64,000 nucleotides of DNA from positions 372,001 to 436,000 of the forward strand of contig NZ_JBHULM010000007.1 of the NCBI RefSeq assembly GCF_042684485.1. The letters run 5' to 3'. Source of the stretch: Oceanihabitans gracilariae. Lineage in GTDB: Bacteria > Bacteroidota > Bacteroidia > Flavobacteriales > Flavobacteriaceae. The first letter of the stretch is position 1, and each line of letters starts with the position of its first letter. Below, piece after piece: positions 25,319 through 33,357 of this stretch. Both the position numbers and the translations under genes were made by a program. Under the pieces are notes generated by a model that made no database searches, had not been told where the DNA came from, and saw only the letters and a program-made list of their open reading frames with translations.

Positions 25319-28105
25319 ATGAGTACTAATATTTCTAAAGTAAACCCTAAAACAAATATCATTATAAAAGGTGCAAAATTGCATAACCTTAAAAATATTG
25401 ATGTAGTAATACCAAGAAATAAATTAGTAGTTATTACAGGTTTATCTGGTTCTGGTAAATCTAGTTTGGCTTTTGACACCTTATATGCTGAAGGACAAAG
25501 ACGTTACGTAGAAAGCTTATCTAGTTATGCACGCCAATTTTTAGGCAGACTTAACAAACCAAAAGTAGATTATATTAAAGGTATTGCTCCTGCTATTGCT
25601 ATTGAGCAAAAAGTAAACTCTACCAATCCGCGTTCTACAGTTGGTACTACCACAGAAATTTATGACTATTTAAAACTTTTATTTGCTAGAATTGGTAAAA
25701 CCTATTCCCCAAAATCTGGAAATGAGGTAAAAAAAGATACTGTTGCAGATGTTATTAACTATGTAAAATCTTTTGACGATGGACAAAAACTACTACTCCT
25801 TGCTCCTATTCATTTAGAAGAAGGAAGAGAATTACAAGACAAACTTAAGGTTTTAAACCAGCAAGGATACGCTAGAATTAAAGTAAAAGATCAAATTATT
25901 CGTTTAGACGAAACACAAGACATTAAAGAAAATGTAAAAGATATTTTCTTGGTAGTAGATAGAATTATTACCAAAGACGATGAAGACTTTTATAACCGAC
26001 TAGCAGATGCCACACAAACAGCTTTTTTTGAAGGAAAAGGCGAATGTTTTATAGAAACACTAAGCAATAATAAACAACGTCATTTTAGTAATAAATTTGA
26101 ACTAGATGGTATTTCATTTTTAGAACCTAACGTACATTTATTTAGTTTTAATAATCCATATGGAGCCTGTCCTAAGTGCGAAGGTTATGGTGATGTTATT
26201 GGTATAGATGAAGATTTAGTAATACCAAATACAGCACTTTCTGTGTATGAAAATGCTATTTTTCCTTGGCGAGGAGAAAGTATGAGTTGGTACAAAGACC
26301 AATTAGTAAATAACTCACATCATTTTAATTTTCCTATTCACAAGCCTTATTTTGAGTTAAGTGCAGCACAAAAACAGCTTATTTGGGAAGGAAACCAATA
26401 TTTTGAAGGTTTAAATGATTTCTTTGCAGAGCTTGAAAGCAAAGCATATAAAATACAAAACCGTGTAATGCTTTCGCGTTACAGAGGTAAAACAAAGTGT
26501 AAAGTTTGTAATGGTAAACGTTTACGTGTAGAAGCCAATTATATTAAAATTGGAGACGCAACAATTACAGATTTGGTAGAAATGCCTTTACGTAAATTAG
26601 CTCTTTTCTTTAAGCAATTAGAACTTAATACCTATGATGAAACCGTTGCTAAAAGACTTTTAAAAGAAATAAATAGCCGACTTTCCTTTTTATCAAACGT
26701 AGGTTTAGACTACTTAACTTTAAATAGAAAATCAAACACACTTTCTGGAGGAGAAAGCCAACGTATTAACCTAGCAACCTCTTTAGGTAGTAGCTTGGTT
26801 GGTTCTATGTATATTTTAGATGAGCCTAGTATTGGTCTGCATCCTAAAGATACCGAACGCTTAATTGTAGTACTAAAAGCACTTCGTGATTTGGGTAACA
26901 CAGTTATAGTTGTAGAGCATGATGAAGACATCATGAAAGAAGCAGATGAAATTATTGATATTGGTCCAGAAGCTGGTACTTTTGGTGGTAACGTAGTTGC
27001 TACAGGAACTTTTAAAGACATTTTAAAATCTAATTCTTTAACTGCGCAATATTTAAATGAAAAACTAAAAATTGAAGTTCCTAAAAAACGAAGAACCTCA
27101 AAATATAATATTCAAGTGCTTGGAGCAAGAGAAAACAATCTAAAAAATGTAGATGTTACTTTTCCTCTAAACATGTTAACTGTAGTTACAGGAGTTTCTG
27201 GAAGCGGAAAAAGTACCTTGGTAAAAAAGATTCTTTTTCCTGCAATACAAAAACATCTAACTGGTTTTGGTGATAAACCAGGACAGTTTTCCGAATTAAA
27301 AGGAAACTATAGCAACGTAAAACATATAGAGTTTATAGATCAGAACCCAATTGGTCGTTCGTCAAGATCAAACCCTGTTACCTACGTAAAGGCTTATGAT
27401 GATATACGTTCTTTATATGCTAGTCAAAAATTAAGCAAAATAAGAAACTATGCTGCTAAACACTTTAGTTTTAATGTAGATGGTGGACGCTGTGAAACTT
27501 GTAAAGGTGAAGGTGAAGTTACTATTGAAATGCAATTTATGGCAGACGTGCATTTAGAGTGCGAAACCTGTAAAGGAAAACGTTTTAAAAAGGAAGTTTT
27601 AGAAGTTACCTTTGGTAATAAAAATATAGATGATATTTTAAATCTTACTATAGATGATGCCATTACCTTTTTTAAAGCTCACGAACAGAAAAAAATACAC
27701 ACCAAACTACAACCATTACAAGATGTTGGTTTAGGTTATGTTACATTAGGGCAAAGCTCTTCTACTCTTTCTGGTGGTGAAGCACAACGAATTAAACTGG
27801 CAACCTTTTTAGGTAAAGGCTCCAGACAAGAAAATGCCTTGTTTATTTTTGATGAACCTACTACAGGATTACACTTTCATGATATTCAAAAATTACTTAA
27901 ATCTTTTTATGCTTTAATTGAAAAAGGACATTCTATTCTTGTTGTAGAGCATAATTTAGAACTGATTAAATGTGCAGATTACATCATTGATTTAGGTCCT
28001 GAAGGAGGAGAAAATGGAGGAAAACTTGTAGCAGCAGGAACTCCTGAAGAAGTTGTAAAAATAAAAGATTCTGTTACAGCGCACTATTTAAAAGATAAAC
28101 TGTAA
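25319..28105 (+). CDS. uvrA: UvrA, excinuclease ABC subunit A
   Basis: 928 residues, close to the usual UvrA length. It has two ABC modules: Walker A GLSGSGKSS (41-49) and GVSGSGKST in the second half, two signatures (LSGGESQR and LSGGEAQR) and two Walker B regions (YILDEPS, FIFDEPT). The zinc modules are present as CPKCEGYG...CKVCNGKR and CETCKGEG...CETCKGKR. It recognises bulky DNA lesions as a dimer and loads UvrB in nucleotide excision repair. Flavobacteria usually carry a second UvrA-like gene elsewhere, so paralogue identity cannot be settled here. Own promoter; monocistronic by position. Confidence 0.95.
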   Translation: MSTNISKVNPKTNIIIKGAKLHNLKNIDVVIPRNKLVVITGLSGSGKSSLAFDTLYAEGQRRYVESLSSYARQFLGRLNKPKVDYIKGIAPAIAIEQKVNSTNPRSTVGTTTEIYDYLKLLFARIGKTYSPKSGNEVKKDTVADVINYVKSFDDGQKLLLLAPIHLEEGRELQDKLKVLNQQGYARIKVKDQIIRLDETQDIKENVKDIFLVVDRIITKDDEDFYNRLADATQTAFFEGKGECFIETLSNNKQRHFSNKFELDGISFLEPNVHLFSFNNPYGACPKCEGYGDVIGIDEDLVIPNTALSVYENAIFPWRGESMSWYKDQLVNNSHHFNFPIHKPYFELSAAQKQLIWEGNQYFEGLNDFFAELESKAYKIQNRVMLSRYRGKTKCKVCNGKRLRVEANYIKIGDATITDLVEMPLRKLALFFKQLELNTYDETVAKRLLKEINSRLSFLSNVGLDYLTLNRKSNTLSGGESQRINLATSLGSSLVGSMYILDEPSIGLHPKDTERLIVVLKALRDLGNTVIVVEHDEDIMKEADEIIDIGPEAGTFGGNVVATGTFKDILKSNSLTAQYLNEKLKIEVPKKRRTSKYNIQVLGARENNLKNVDVTFPLNMLTVVTGVSGSGKSTLVKKILFPAIQKHLTGFGDKPGQFSELKGNYSNVKHIEFIDQNPIGRSSRSNPVTYVKAYDDIRSLYASQKLSKIRNYAAKHFSFNVDGGRCETCKGEGEVTIEMQFMADVHLECETCKGKRFKKEVLEVTFGNKNIDDILNLTIDDAITFFKAHEQKKIHTKLQPLQDVGLGYVTLGQSSSTLSGGEAQRIKLATFLGKGSRQENALFIFDEPTTGLHFHDIQKLLKSFYALIEKGHSILVVEHNLELIKCADYIIDLGPEGGENGGKLVAAGTPEEVVKIKDSVTAHYLKDKL

Positions 28106-28261
28106 TCTGCCTGTTATACCAAGAAATTCTTTTTGCTTTGTGGTAATTTCATCAACCTAAAAAGATAAGTTTCTATCGTTTTAGTTTTTCAGTAAAAATT
28201 TCATCATAGAGCATAATAAAAAATCTGCTGTATAAGTGCGATTGCCTCATTATTGAAGCAT

Positions 28262-29353
28262 TTAAAAATTCATAACTGCAAACACAAGTACAATACATCC
28301 TGCAGTAAATGCAACAGGAATAAAGAACAGTGTTACAAAACTTGTTTTTAAAAAGCTTTTAAACCAACCTTGTTTATAAAAACGTTTTATAGCTATAAAA
28401 AGATATATAAAAGTAGATAAAACAATTAAATTATCTATCCAATCTGGAATATCTACCATATAATTAACACCTATAATAAGGCTAAAAACAGTAAATAAAA
28501 AGGCAAAGTAGTAGAAACTAAATACCAAATGATGTGCATACCTTCCGCTTTTTCTAAAGAACAGTTTTAATAGTAATGCAAAAATTGGTAAAATAAAAAA
28601 CATGGCAATAGACATAGTATCAAAAAACGTTTGAAATATTCCGCCTGCCTTTCTTTGTTTATAAAACTTTAGTCCTTGACTATAAAAACGTTTTTTTAGG
28701 TTTCCATCGCTTTCTTTAAGTCCTAATTCTTTATAAATAATAGCATCAGGAGTATTTTTTGCTATTAAAGAATCTAACTTTTTAAATTCATCCAAAGAAA
28801 AATCAACGGCTCTAAAATTTTCACCAGAAACAATAGAATCTATTTGTTTATCTGTAAAGCCTGTATAGATTTTATTTTCTTGTAAAACCTTCCTCACTTC
28901 TATTCTATCTAAAGAATCTTGTTGTATTCTATCCGTTAATGTAATCAGGTTTAGTGAGTCTTTTACAGGATCTCCTGTATTTATATCTAATTCTTTTACT
29001 TGATTAAATACTTTACCTACTTCTTTATCAAATTGATTAGACCAAGTATTTACCCTAAAAGAGTTTAAAAAGAAAAACACAATAGCAACAAACAAATACA
29101 TTTGAGCAGGATGTAAATACAACAAACGTTTTCCTGCTATAAATTTTTCGGCTAAATAACCTGGTTTAAAAAGTAACGGAAAGAAGCTCTTAAAAAAACG
29201 AGCATCAAATGAAAAATAATTACTTATGGTATTATAAAATAAAAGCCCAAGCGTTAAATCGTCTTTATCTTTTTGTCCACAATGCGGACAAAACTCATAA
29301 GCTTCATCAAAAGGTTTTTCGCAATTCTTACAATTTTTTAATTGTACAGACAT
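28262..29353 (-). CDS. DUF3667 membrane protein with N-terminal zinc ribbon
   Basis: 363 residues. A four-cysteine zinc ribbon opens the protein (CKNCEKPFDEAYEFCPHCGQKDKDDLTL), followed by the DUF3667 core (NTISNYFSFDARFFKSFFPLLFKPGYLAEKFIAGKRLLYLHPAQMYLFVAIVFFF), an extended soluble loop with many Asp/Lys residues and then four or so membrane segments up to the C-terminus. The family is common in Bacteroidota with no known function; the HPAQMYLF motif is its hallmark. It converges with uvrA over a 156-base stretch in which I see no hairpin. Confidence 0.85.
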   Translation of the reverse strand: MSVQLKNCKNCEKPFDEAYEFCPHCGQKDKDDLTLGLLFYNTISNYFSFDARFFKSFFPLLFKPGYLAEKFIAGKRLLYLHPAQMYLFVAIVFFFLNSFRVNTWSNQFDKEVGKVFNQVKELDINTGDPVKDSLNLITLTDRIQQDSLDRIEVRKVLQENKIYTGFTDKQIDSIVSGENFRAVDFSLDEFKKLDSLIAKNTPDAIIYKELGLKESDGNLKKRFYSQGLKFYKQRKAGGIFQTFFDTMSIAMFFILPIFALLLKLFFRKSGRYAHHLVFSFYYFAFLFTVFSLIIGVNYMVDIPDWIDNLIVLSTFIYLFIAIKRFYKQGWFKSFLKTSFVTLFFIPVAFTAGCIVLVFAVMNF

Positions 29354-29439
29354 GTTTTTAGTTGGTTTCTATAAAAATAGAAAAAACTAAGCAATAAAAT
29401 ACATCATGTAAAAAACTGATAATAAAACACATACGTTTT

Positions 29440-29455
29440 TGGCACGACAATTGAA
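29440..29455 (+). promoter_or_regulatory. Possible sigma-54 promoter
   Basis: TGGCACG-N4-TTGAA closely follows the -24/-12 consensus TGGCACG-N4-TTGCW: GG and the downstream G are 12 bases apart as required, with one mismatch (A for C at the -12 GC). It lies 66 bases before the ATG at 29522 and no TAnnTTTG element is seen between. Confidence 0.45.
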
Positions 29456-29521
29456 ACTAACTAAACAAATAGCGTACGCCGAAAAGCTAAATGAGTAGGC
29501 ATAATCTAATACCTAAATACT

Positions 29522-30232
29522 ATGAAAAAATTAGTACTATTATGTACAGGAGTGTTAATGACATTAACATCTGTAACAGCAGCAGAAAAAATTACTGCAA
29601 CACAAAAACAAGGTGAAGATTTAATTAATTCACGCTACAGTTTTATACAACCTATCCAGTTTATAGAACGCGGTGTAGAGTTTTTAATTTTTCCTGACGG
29701 AAGTTTTGATTTTAATACCCATTTAGAGGACACACAAGGAGATTCTTATTACAAAACAACAAGCACACGTACTAGTGCTAGAACCAATACTAGAACAAGA
29801 ACTGTAAATACTACATTTGGTGCTCCTGGTACTAGAGTAACATATACAGCTTCAAGCACACCTACAGAAGGTGTAATTATAACGCATGATAGTAATGGTA
29901 AAGTGCGAAGAATTGGTAATGTATTTGTTAACTATAACAGAGAAGGACAAGTAAAACGTTTAGGTTCTGTATATATTAATTATAACAGATACGGAATGTT
30001 AGACCAAGTTGGTGGCTTACAAATACATTATGATAGATACGCAAACGTAATTGCAATTACAGGTCAAGTAAACTACAGTAACCAAGGTTATAATGTTTTT
30101 ATTTCAGATTATGATGTACACAATAATTGGGATAATGACCATAACAACTATAACAACGACGATTATTATTACTATAAAAAAAATGGTAAAACAGTTAAGC
30201 AACCAAAGCTTAAAAAAATAAAGAGATCGTAA
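29522..30232 (+). CDS. Exported protein with YD/NYNR-type repeats, unknown function
   Basis: 236 residues. A signal peptide (MKKLVLLCTGVLMTLTSVTA) is followed by a domain with GVEFLIFPDGSFDFNTH, a Thr/Arg-rich linker (TSTRTSARTNTRTRT), and a set of short repeats of the type GNVFVNYNREGQVKRLGS, YINYNRYGMLDQVG, IHYDRYANVIAITG. The repeats recall the calcium-independent RHS/YD style turn motif. The tail is Asn/Tyr/Asp-rich and then strongly basic (KKNGKTVKQPKLKKIKRS). I know this type from other Flavobacteriaceae only as hypothetical. It may be driven by sigma-54, and a terminator follows, so it forms its own transcript. Confidence 0.7.
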   Translation: MKKLVLLCTGVLMTLTSVTAAEKITATQKQGEDLINSRYSFIQPIQFIERGVEFLIFPDGSFDFNTHLEDTQGDSYYKTTSTRTSARTNTRTRTVNTTFGAPGTRVTYTASSTPTEGVIITHDSNGKVRRIGNVFVNYNREGQVKRLGSVYINYNRYGMLDQVGGLQIHYDRYANVIAITGQVNYSNQGYNVFISDYDVHNNWDNDHNNYNNDDYYYYKKNGKTVKQPKLKKIKRS

Positions 30233-30254
30233 ATTTTTATAAATAAAATAACAG

Positions 30255-30299
30255 AACCTCACGAGACAGTTACCCAAAGCGACTTCGTGAGGTTTTTTA
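30255..30299 (+). terminator. Intrinsic terminator
   Basis: A 10-bp perfect stem (AACCTCACGA / TCGTGAGGTT, 30255-30264 with 30285-30294) with a 20-base loop is followed by TTTT, directly after the exported repeat protein gene. Confidence 0.8.
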
Positions 30300-30414
30300 T
30301 TTTTATACCTATCAACACTTGTTAACAATTAATTCTTACCACAAAGACATTTTGTTTTTACAACAATAGAATATCATTTACATTTACGAGTAATCCAAAA
30401 AAAATTTACTCCCA

Positions 30415-31458
30415 ATGCGAATAGAATATGATATAAAATTAGGCTTTAAAGATGTAATGATTAGACCTAAACGCTCTACTTTAAAGAGCAGATCTCAAGT
30501 GTCTTTACAGCAAGAATTTAAATTTTTAAATAGTAAAACCGTTTATAAAGGCATACCAATTATGGCTGCTAATATGGATACTGTTGGTACTTTTGAAATG
30601 GCTTTGGCATTAAGTGAAAAAGGATTATTTACAGCAATACACAAACACTATACTATTGCAGAATGGGAAAAATTCACCAAAAATGCTCCCGAAAACATTG
30701 CAGATTATATTGCTATAAGTACAGGAACAGGAAAAAATGATGCAGAAAAACTAGCTGCTATTTTTAATGTAAATCCTGATTATAAATTTATTTGTATTGA
30801 TGTTGCCAATGGCTACTCAGAGCATTTTGTAGATTTTGTAAAACGTACTAGAGCACAATATCCTGATAAAGTAATTATTGCTGGTAATGTAGTTACTGGC
30901 GAAATGGTAGAAGAATTATTACTTGCAGGTGCAGACATTATTAAAGTAGGTATTGGACCAGGAAGCGTTTGTACTACACGTGTAAAAACAGGTGTTGGTT
31001 ATCCGCAACTCTCAGCAATTATAGAGTGTGCAGATGCTGCACATGGCTTAGGTGGTCATATTATTAGTGATGGTGGATGCACTATTCCTGGTGATATTGC
31101 AAAAGCTTTTGGTGCTGCAGCAGACTTTGTAATGCTTGGTGGTATGCTAGCTGGTCACGAAGAATCAGGAGGTGAACTTATTGAAAAAAACGGAAAGCAA
31201 TACAAACAATTTTATGGTATGAGCTCAAAAACAGCCATGCAAAAACATGTTGGTGGTGTTGCAGAATATAGAGCTAGCGAAGGAAAAACTGTTACAGTAC
31301 CATTTAAAGGAAAAGTAGAAAACACCTTACAAGATATTCTTGGTGGTTTACGAAGCACATGTACCTACGTTGGTGCTTCTCGTTTAAAAGAACTTACTAA
31401 AAGAACCACTTTTATTCGAGTAGCAGAACAAGAAAACCAAGTTTATACTAAAGAATAA
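30415..31458 (+). CDS. guaC: GMP reductase
   Basis: 347 residues, the same length as E. coli GuaC. It is an IMP dehydrogenase/GMP reductase barrel: YDIKLGFKDVMIRPKRSTLKSRS at the start, the flexible active loop GIGPGSVCTTRVKTGVGYPQLSA with the catalytic cysteine C186, and GGCTIPGDIAKAFGAAADFVMLGGMLAGHEESGG for phosphate binding. CBS domains, present in IMP dehydrogenase, are missing, and the GYPQ after the loop is the GuaC form. It converts GMP to IMP with NADPH in purine salvage. Confidence 0.95.
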   Translation: MRIEYDIKLGFKDVMIRPKRSTLKSRSQVSLQQEFKFLNSKTVYKGIPIMAANMDTVGTFEMALALSEKGLFTAIHKHYTIAEWEKFTKNAPENIADYIAISTGTGKNDAEKLAAIFNVNPDYKFICIDVANGYSEHFVDFVKRTRAQYPDKVIIAGNVVTGEMVEELLLAGADIIKVGIGPGSVCTTRVKTGVGYPQLSAIIECADAAHGLGGHIISDGGCTIPGDIAKAFGAAADFVMLGGMLAGHEESGGELIEKNGKQYKQFYGMSSKTAMQKHVGGVAEYRASEGKTVTVPFKGKVENTLQDILGGLRSTCTYVGASRLKELTKRTTFIRVAEQENQVYTKE

Positions 31459-31483
31459 ACAGCTACAACAAATAATTAAAGCG

Positions 31484-31491
31484 TACCTTTG
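31484..31491 (+). promoter_or_regulatory. -7 promoter element of the DEAD-box helicase gene
   Basis: TACCTTTG fits TAnnTTTG. It overlaps the first bases of the longest open frame (TTG at 31489), which therefore cannot be the start; the ATG at 31540 is used. Confidence 0.55.
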
Positions 31492-31539
31492 CAACTTATT
31501 ACAAATGGCATATATAATTTGTCATTTAACAATTACTAT

Positions 31540-32832
31540 ATGTCATTTAAATCTTTAGGCTTATCTGAAGCCTTATTGAAAGCTATCCAGAAAAAAGGAT
31601 ACACTACTCCAAGTCCAATTCAACAAAAAGCAATTCCTCCTGTATTATTAGGAGTAGATGTTTTGGCATCTGCACAAACCGGAACCGGAAAAACTGCAGG
31701 TTTTACTTTACCTTTATTACATCTTCTTTCCGAAAATCCGAAAGCAAAATACAGACCTATTCGTGCTTTAATTTTAACTCCTACAAGAGAATTAGCTGCG
31801 CAAGTATATGCTAATGTTAGAGAATACAGCGAATTTTTAAATATTAGATCTGCCGTAATTTTTGGTGGAGTAAATCAAAAACCACAAGCAGCAACCATAC
31901 GTCAAGGTGTAGATGTATTGGTAGCAACTCCTGGACGTTTATTAGATTTAGAAAGCCAAGGCTTACTATCTTTAAAACGTGTAGAAATATTTGTTTTAGA
32001 CGAAGCAGATAGAATGCTAGATATGGGATTTTTAAGAGACATTGAGCGTGTCATGAAATTAATGCCTGAAAAAAGACAAAACTTAATGTTTTCGGCAACC
32101 TTTAGTAAAGACATTAAAAAACTTGCTAACGGTATTTTAAACCAACCTGTACAAGTAGAAGCTACTCCAGAAAACAGTACTGTAGATGCTATTAACCAAA
32201 AAATATATCGCGTTGCTAAGTCTAAAAAAGCAGCCTTATTATTAAAGTTAATTATTGAAGGTCAATGGGAGCAAGTTTTAGTTTTTACACGTACCAAACA
32301 TGGTGCAAATAACTTAACTAAAAAATTACTAGGCGCAAATATTTCTGCGGCTGCCATACACGGAAACAAAAGTCAAGGAGCAAGAACCAAAGCTTTAAAA
32401 GGCTTTAAAAACGGAACAATTAGTGTTTTAGTTGCTACAGATATTGCTGCTAGAGGTCTTGATATTCCTTTGTTGCCACATGTTGTAAATTATGAAATAC
32501 CTAATATCTCTGAAGATTATGTGCATAGAATTGGTAGAACAGGTCGTGCTGGAGCAAAAGGTGAAGCGGTTTCTTTAGTTTGTACAGAAGAGCTTGGTTA
32601 TTTACGTGATATTGAAAAATTAGTTGGTATTAAAATACCTACTGAAACGCTAGAAGGTTTTGAACCTGATCCTAATGAGCCAAATGCTCCTAAAAAACAA
32701 GGACAAGGAAGAAATAGAAACTCGCGTGCTGGTAATTCTAACTCTAAAGGAAGAAACAACCAGAAAAAAAAGGAAGGAAACAAGCCAAATTCTAACAGTA
32801 GAAATAGAAATTCTAGACGAAGCCGAAATTAA
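31540..32832 (+). CDS. DEAD-box RNA helicase, RhlE-like
   Basis: 430 residues from the ATG at 31540 (MSFKSLGLSEALLKAIQKKGY). All helicase motifs are present: Q motif SPIQQKAIP, motif I AQTGTGKT, Ia PTRELA, II DEAD, III SAT, V ATDIAARGLD and VI HRIGRTGRAG. The C-terminal tail of about 50 residues is low-complexity, rich in Asn, Ser, Arg, Lys and Gly, a likely RNA-binding disordered extension. The order and tail fit RhlE-type helicases involved in ribosome assembly and RNA decay. Two small genes (32839, 33097) follow in the same direction, the first only six bases after the stop. Confidence 0.92.
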   Translation: MSFKSLGLSEALLKAIQKKGYTTPSPIQQKAIPPVLLGVDVLASAQTGTGKTAGFTLPLLHLLSENPKAKYRPIRALILTPTRELAAQVYANVREYSEFLNIRSAVIFGGVNQKPQAATIRQGVDVLVATPGRLLDLESQGLLSLKRVEIFVLDEADRMLDMGFLRDIERVMKLMPEKRQNLMFSATFSKDIKKLANGILNQPVQVEATPENSTVDAINQKIYRVAKSKKAALLLKLIIEGQWEQVLVFTRTKHGANNLTKKLLGANISAAAIHGNKSQGARTKALKGFKNGTISVLVATDIAARGLDIPLLPHVVNYEIPNISEDYVHRIGRTGRAGAKGEAVSLVCTEELGYLRDIEKLVGIKIPTETLEGFEPDPNEPNAPKKQGQGRNRNSRAGNSNSKGRNNQKKKEGNKPNSNSRNRNSRRSRN

Positions 32833-32838
32833 TAAAAC

Positions 32839-33054
32839 ATGACTGAAGTTTTAAGAGCTAAAATAATTCAAGTCTGTAATCAAAAAATACAGCAAAAAGG
32901 AGAAAACGTAGGATTGTCTTTTTATGCATTTTTTGCCAATAAAAATGACAATCCTGAGTTATTAATGGAAGCTGCTACTTGGTGGATAATGACACATAAG
33001 TTAGACCATTTTGAAAAAGCGGTTAAAATTTTAGCACTTGTAGCTAGTAAATAA
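32839..33054 (+). CDS. DUF6500-like small protein
   Basis: 71 residues, soluble and mostly helical: LRAKIIQVCNQKIQQKGENVGLSFYAFFANKNDNPELLMEAATWWIMTHKLDHFEKAVKILALV. From memory this matches DUF6500, a tiny bacterial family of unknown function. It begins six bases after the helicase stop and is probably co-transcribed with it. Confidence 0.7.
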   Translation: MTEVLRAKIIQVCNQKIQQKGENVGLSFYAFFANKNDNPELLMEAATWWIMTHKLDHFEKAVKILALVASK

Positions 33055-33096
33055 AAATCATCTAATAATACTCCTGCTTACACAGTAATTATAATC

Positions 33097-33324
33097 ATGG
33101 AAAAACAACCTAACAACCCTTTACATGGTGTAAAACTAGAACAAATTATAAATGAGTTGGTTGCGCATTATGGTTGGGAATATTTAGGCTATAACATTAA
33201 TATTAGATGTTTTACCCACGATCCTTCAGTAAAATCTAGTTTAAAATTTTTACGACGTACTCCTTGGGCTAGAACTAAAGTAGAGAAATTTTATTTAGAG
33301 ATGTTATCTAAAAAAAGAAAGTAG
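33097..33324 (+). CDS. VF530 family protein
   Basis: 75 residues matching the VF530 (DUF2132) family: NPLHGVKLEQIINELVAHYGWEYLGYNINIRCFTHDPSVKSSLKFLRRTPWARTKVEKFYLEML. The structure known from Vibrio fischeri VF530 is a small helical fold described as DNA-binding-like; biological role unknown. It is the last gene before the long tandem repeat array. Confidence 0.9.
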   Translation: MEKQPNNPLHGVKLEQIINELVAHYGWEYLGYNINIRCFTHDPSVKSSLKFLRRTPWARTKVEKFYLEMLSKKRK

Positions 33325-33357
33325 TAAAGTCTACTGCTTTCTTATTATAGAATGTTA

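Noticed and set aside
31489..31539. TTG start of the helicase frame
   Set aside because: The codon overlaps the -7 promoter element TACCTTTG, and RhlE-type proteins start at the MSFKSLGL position.
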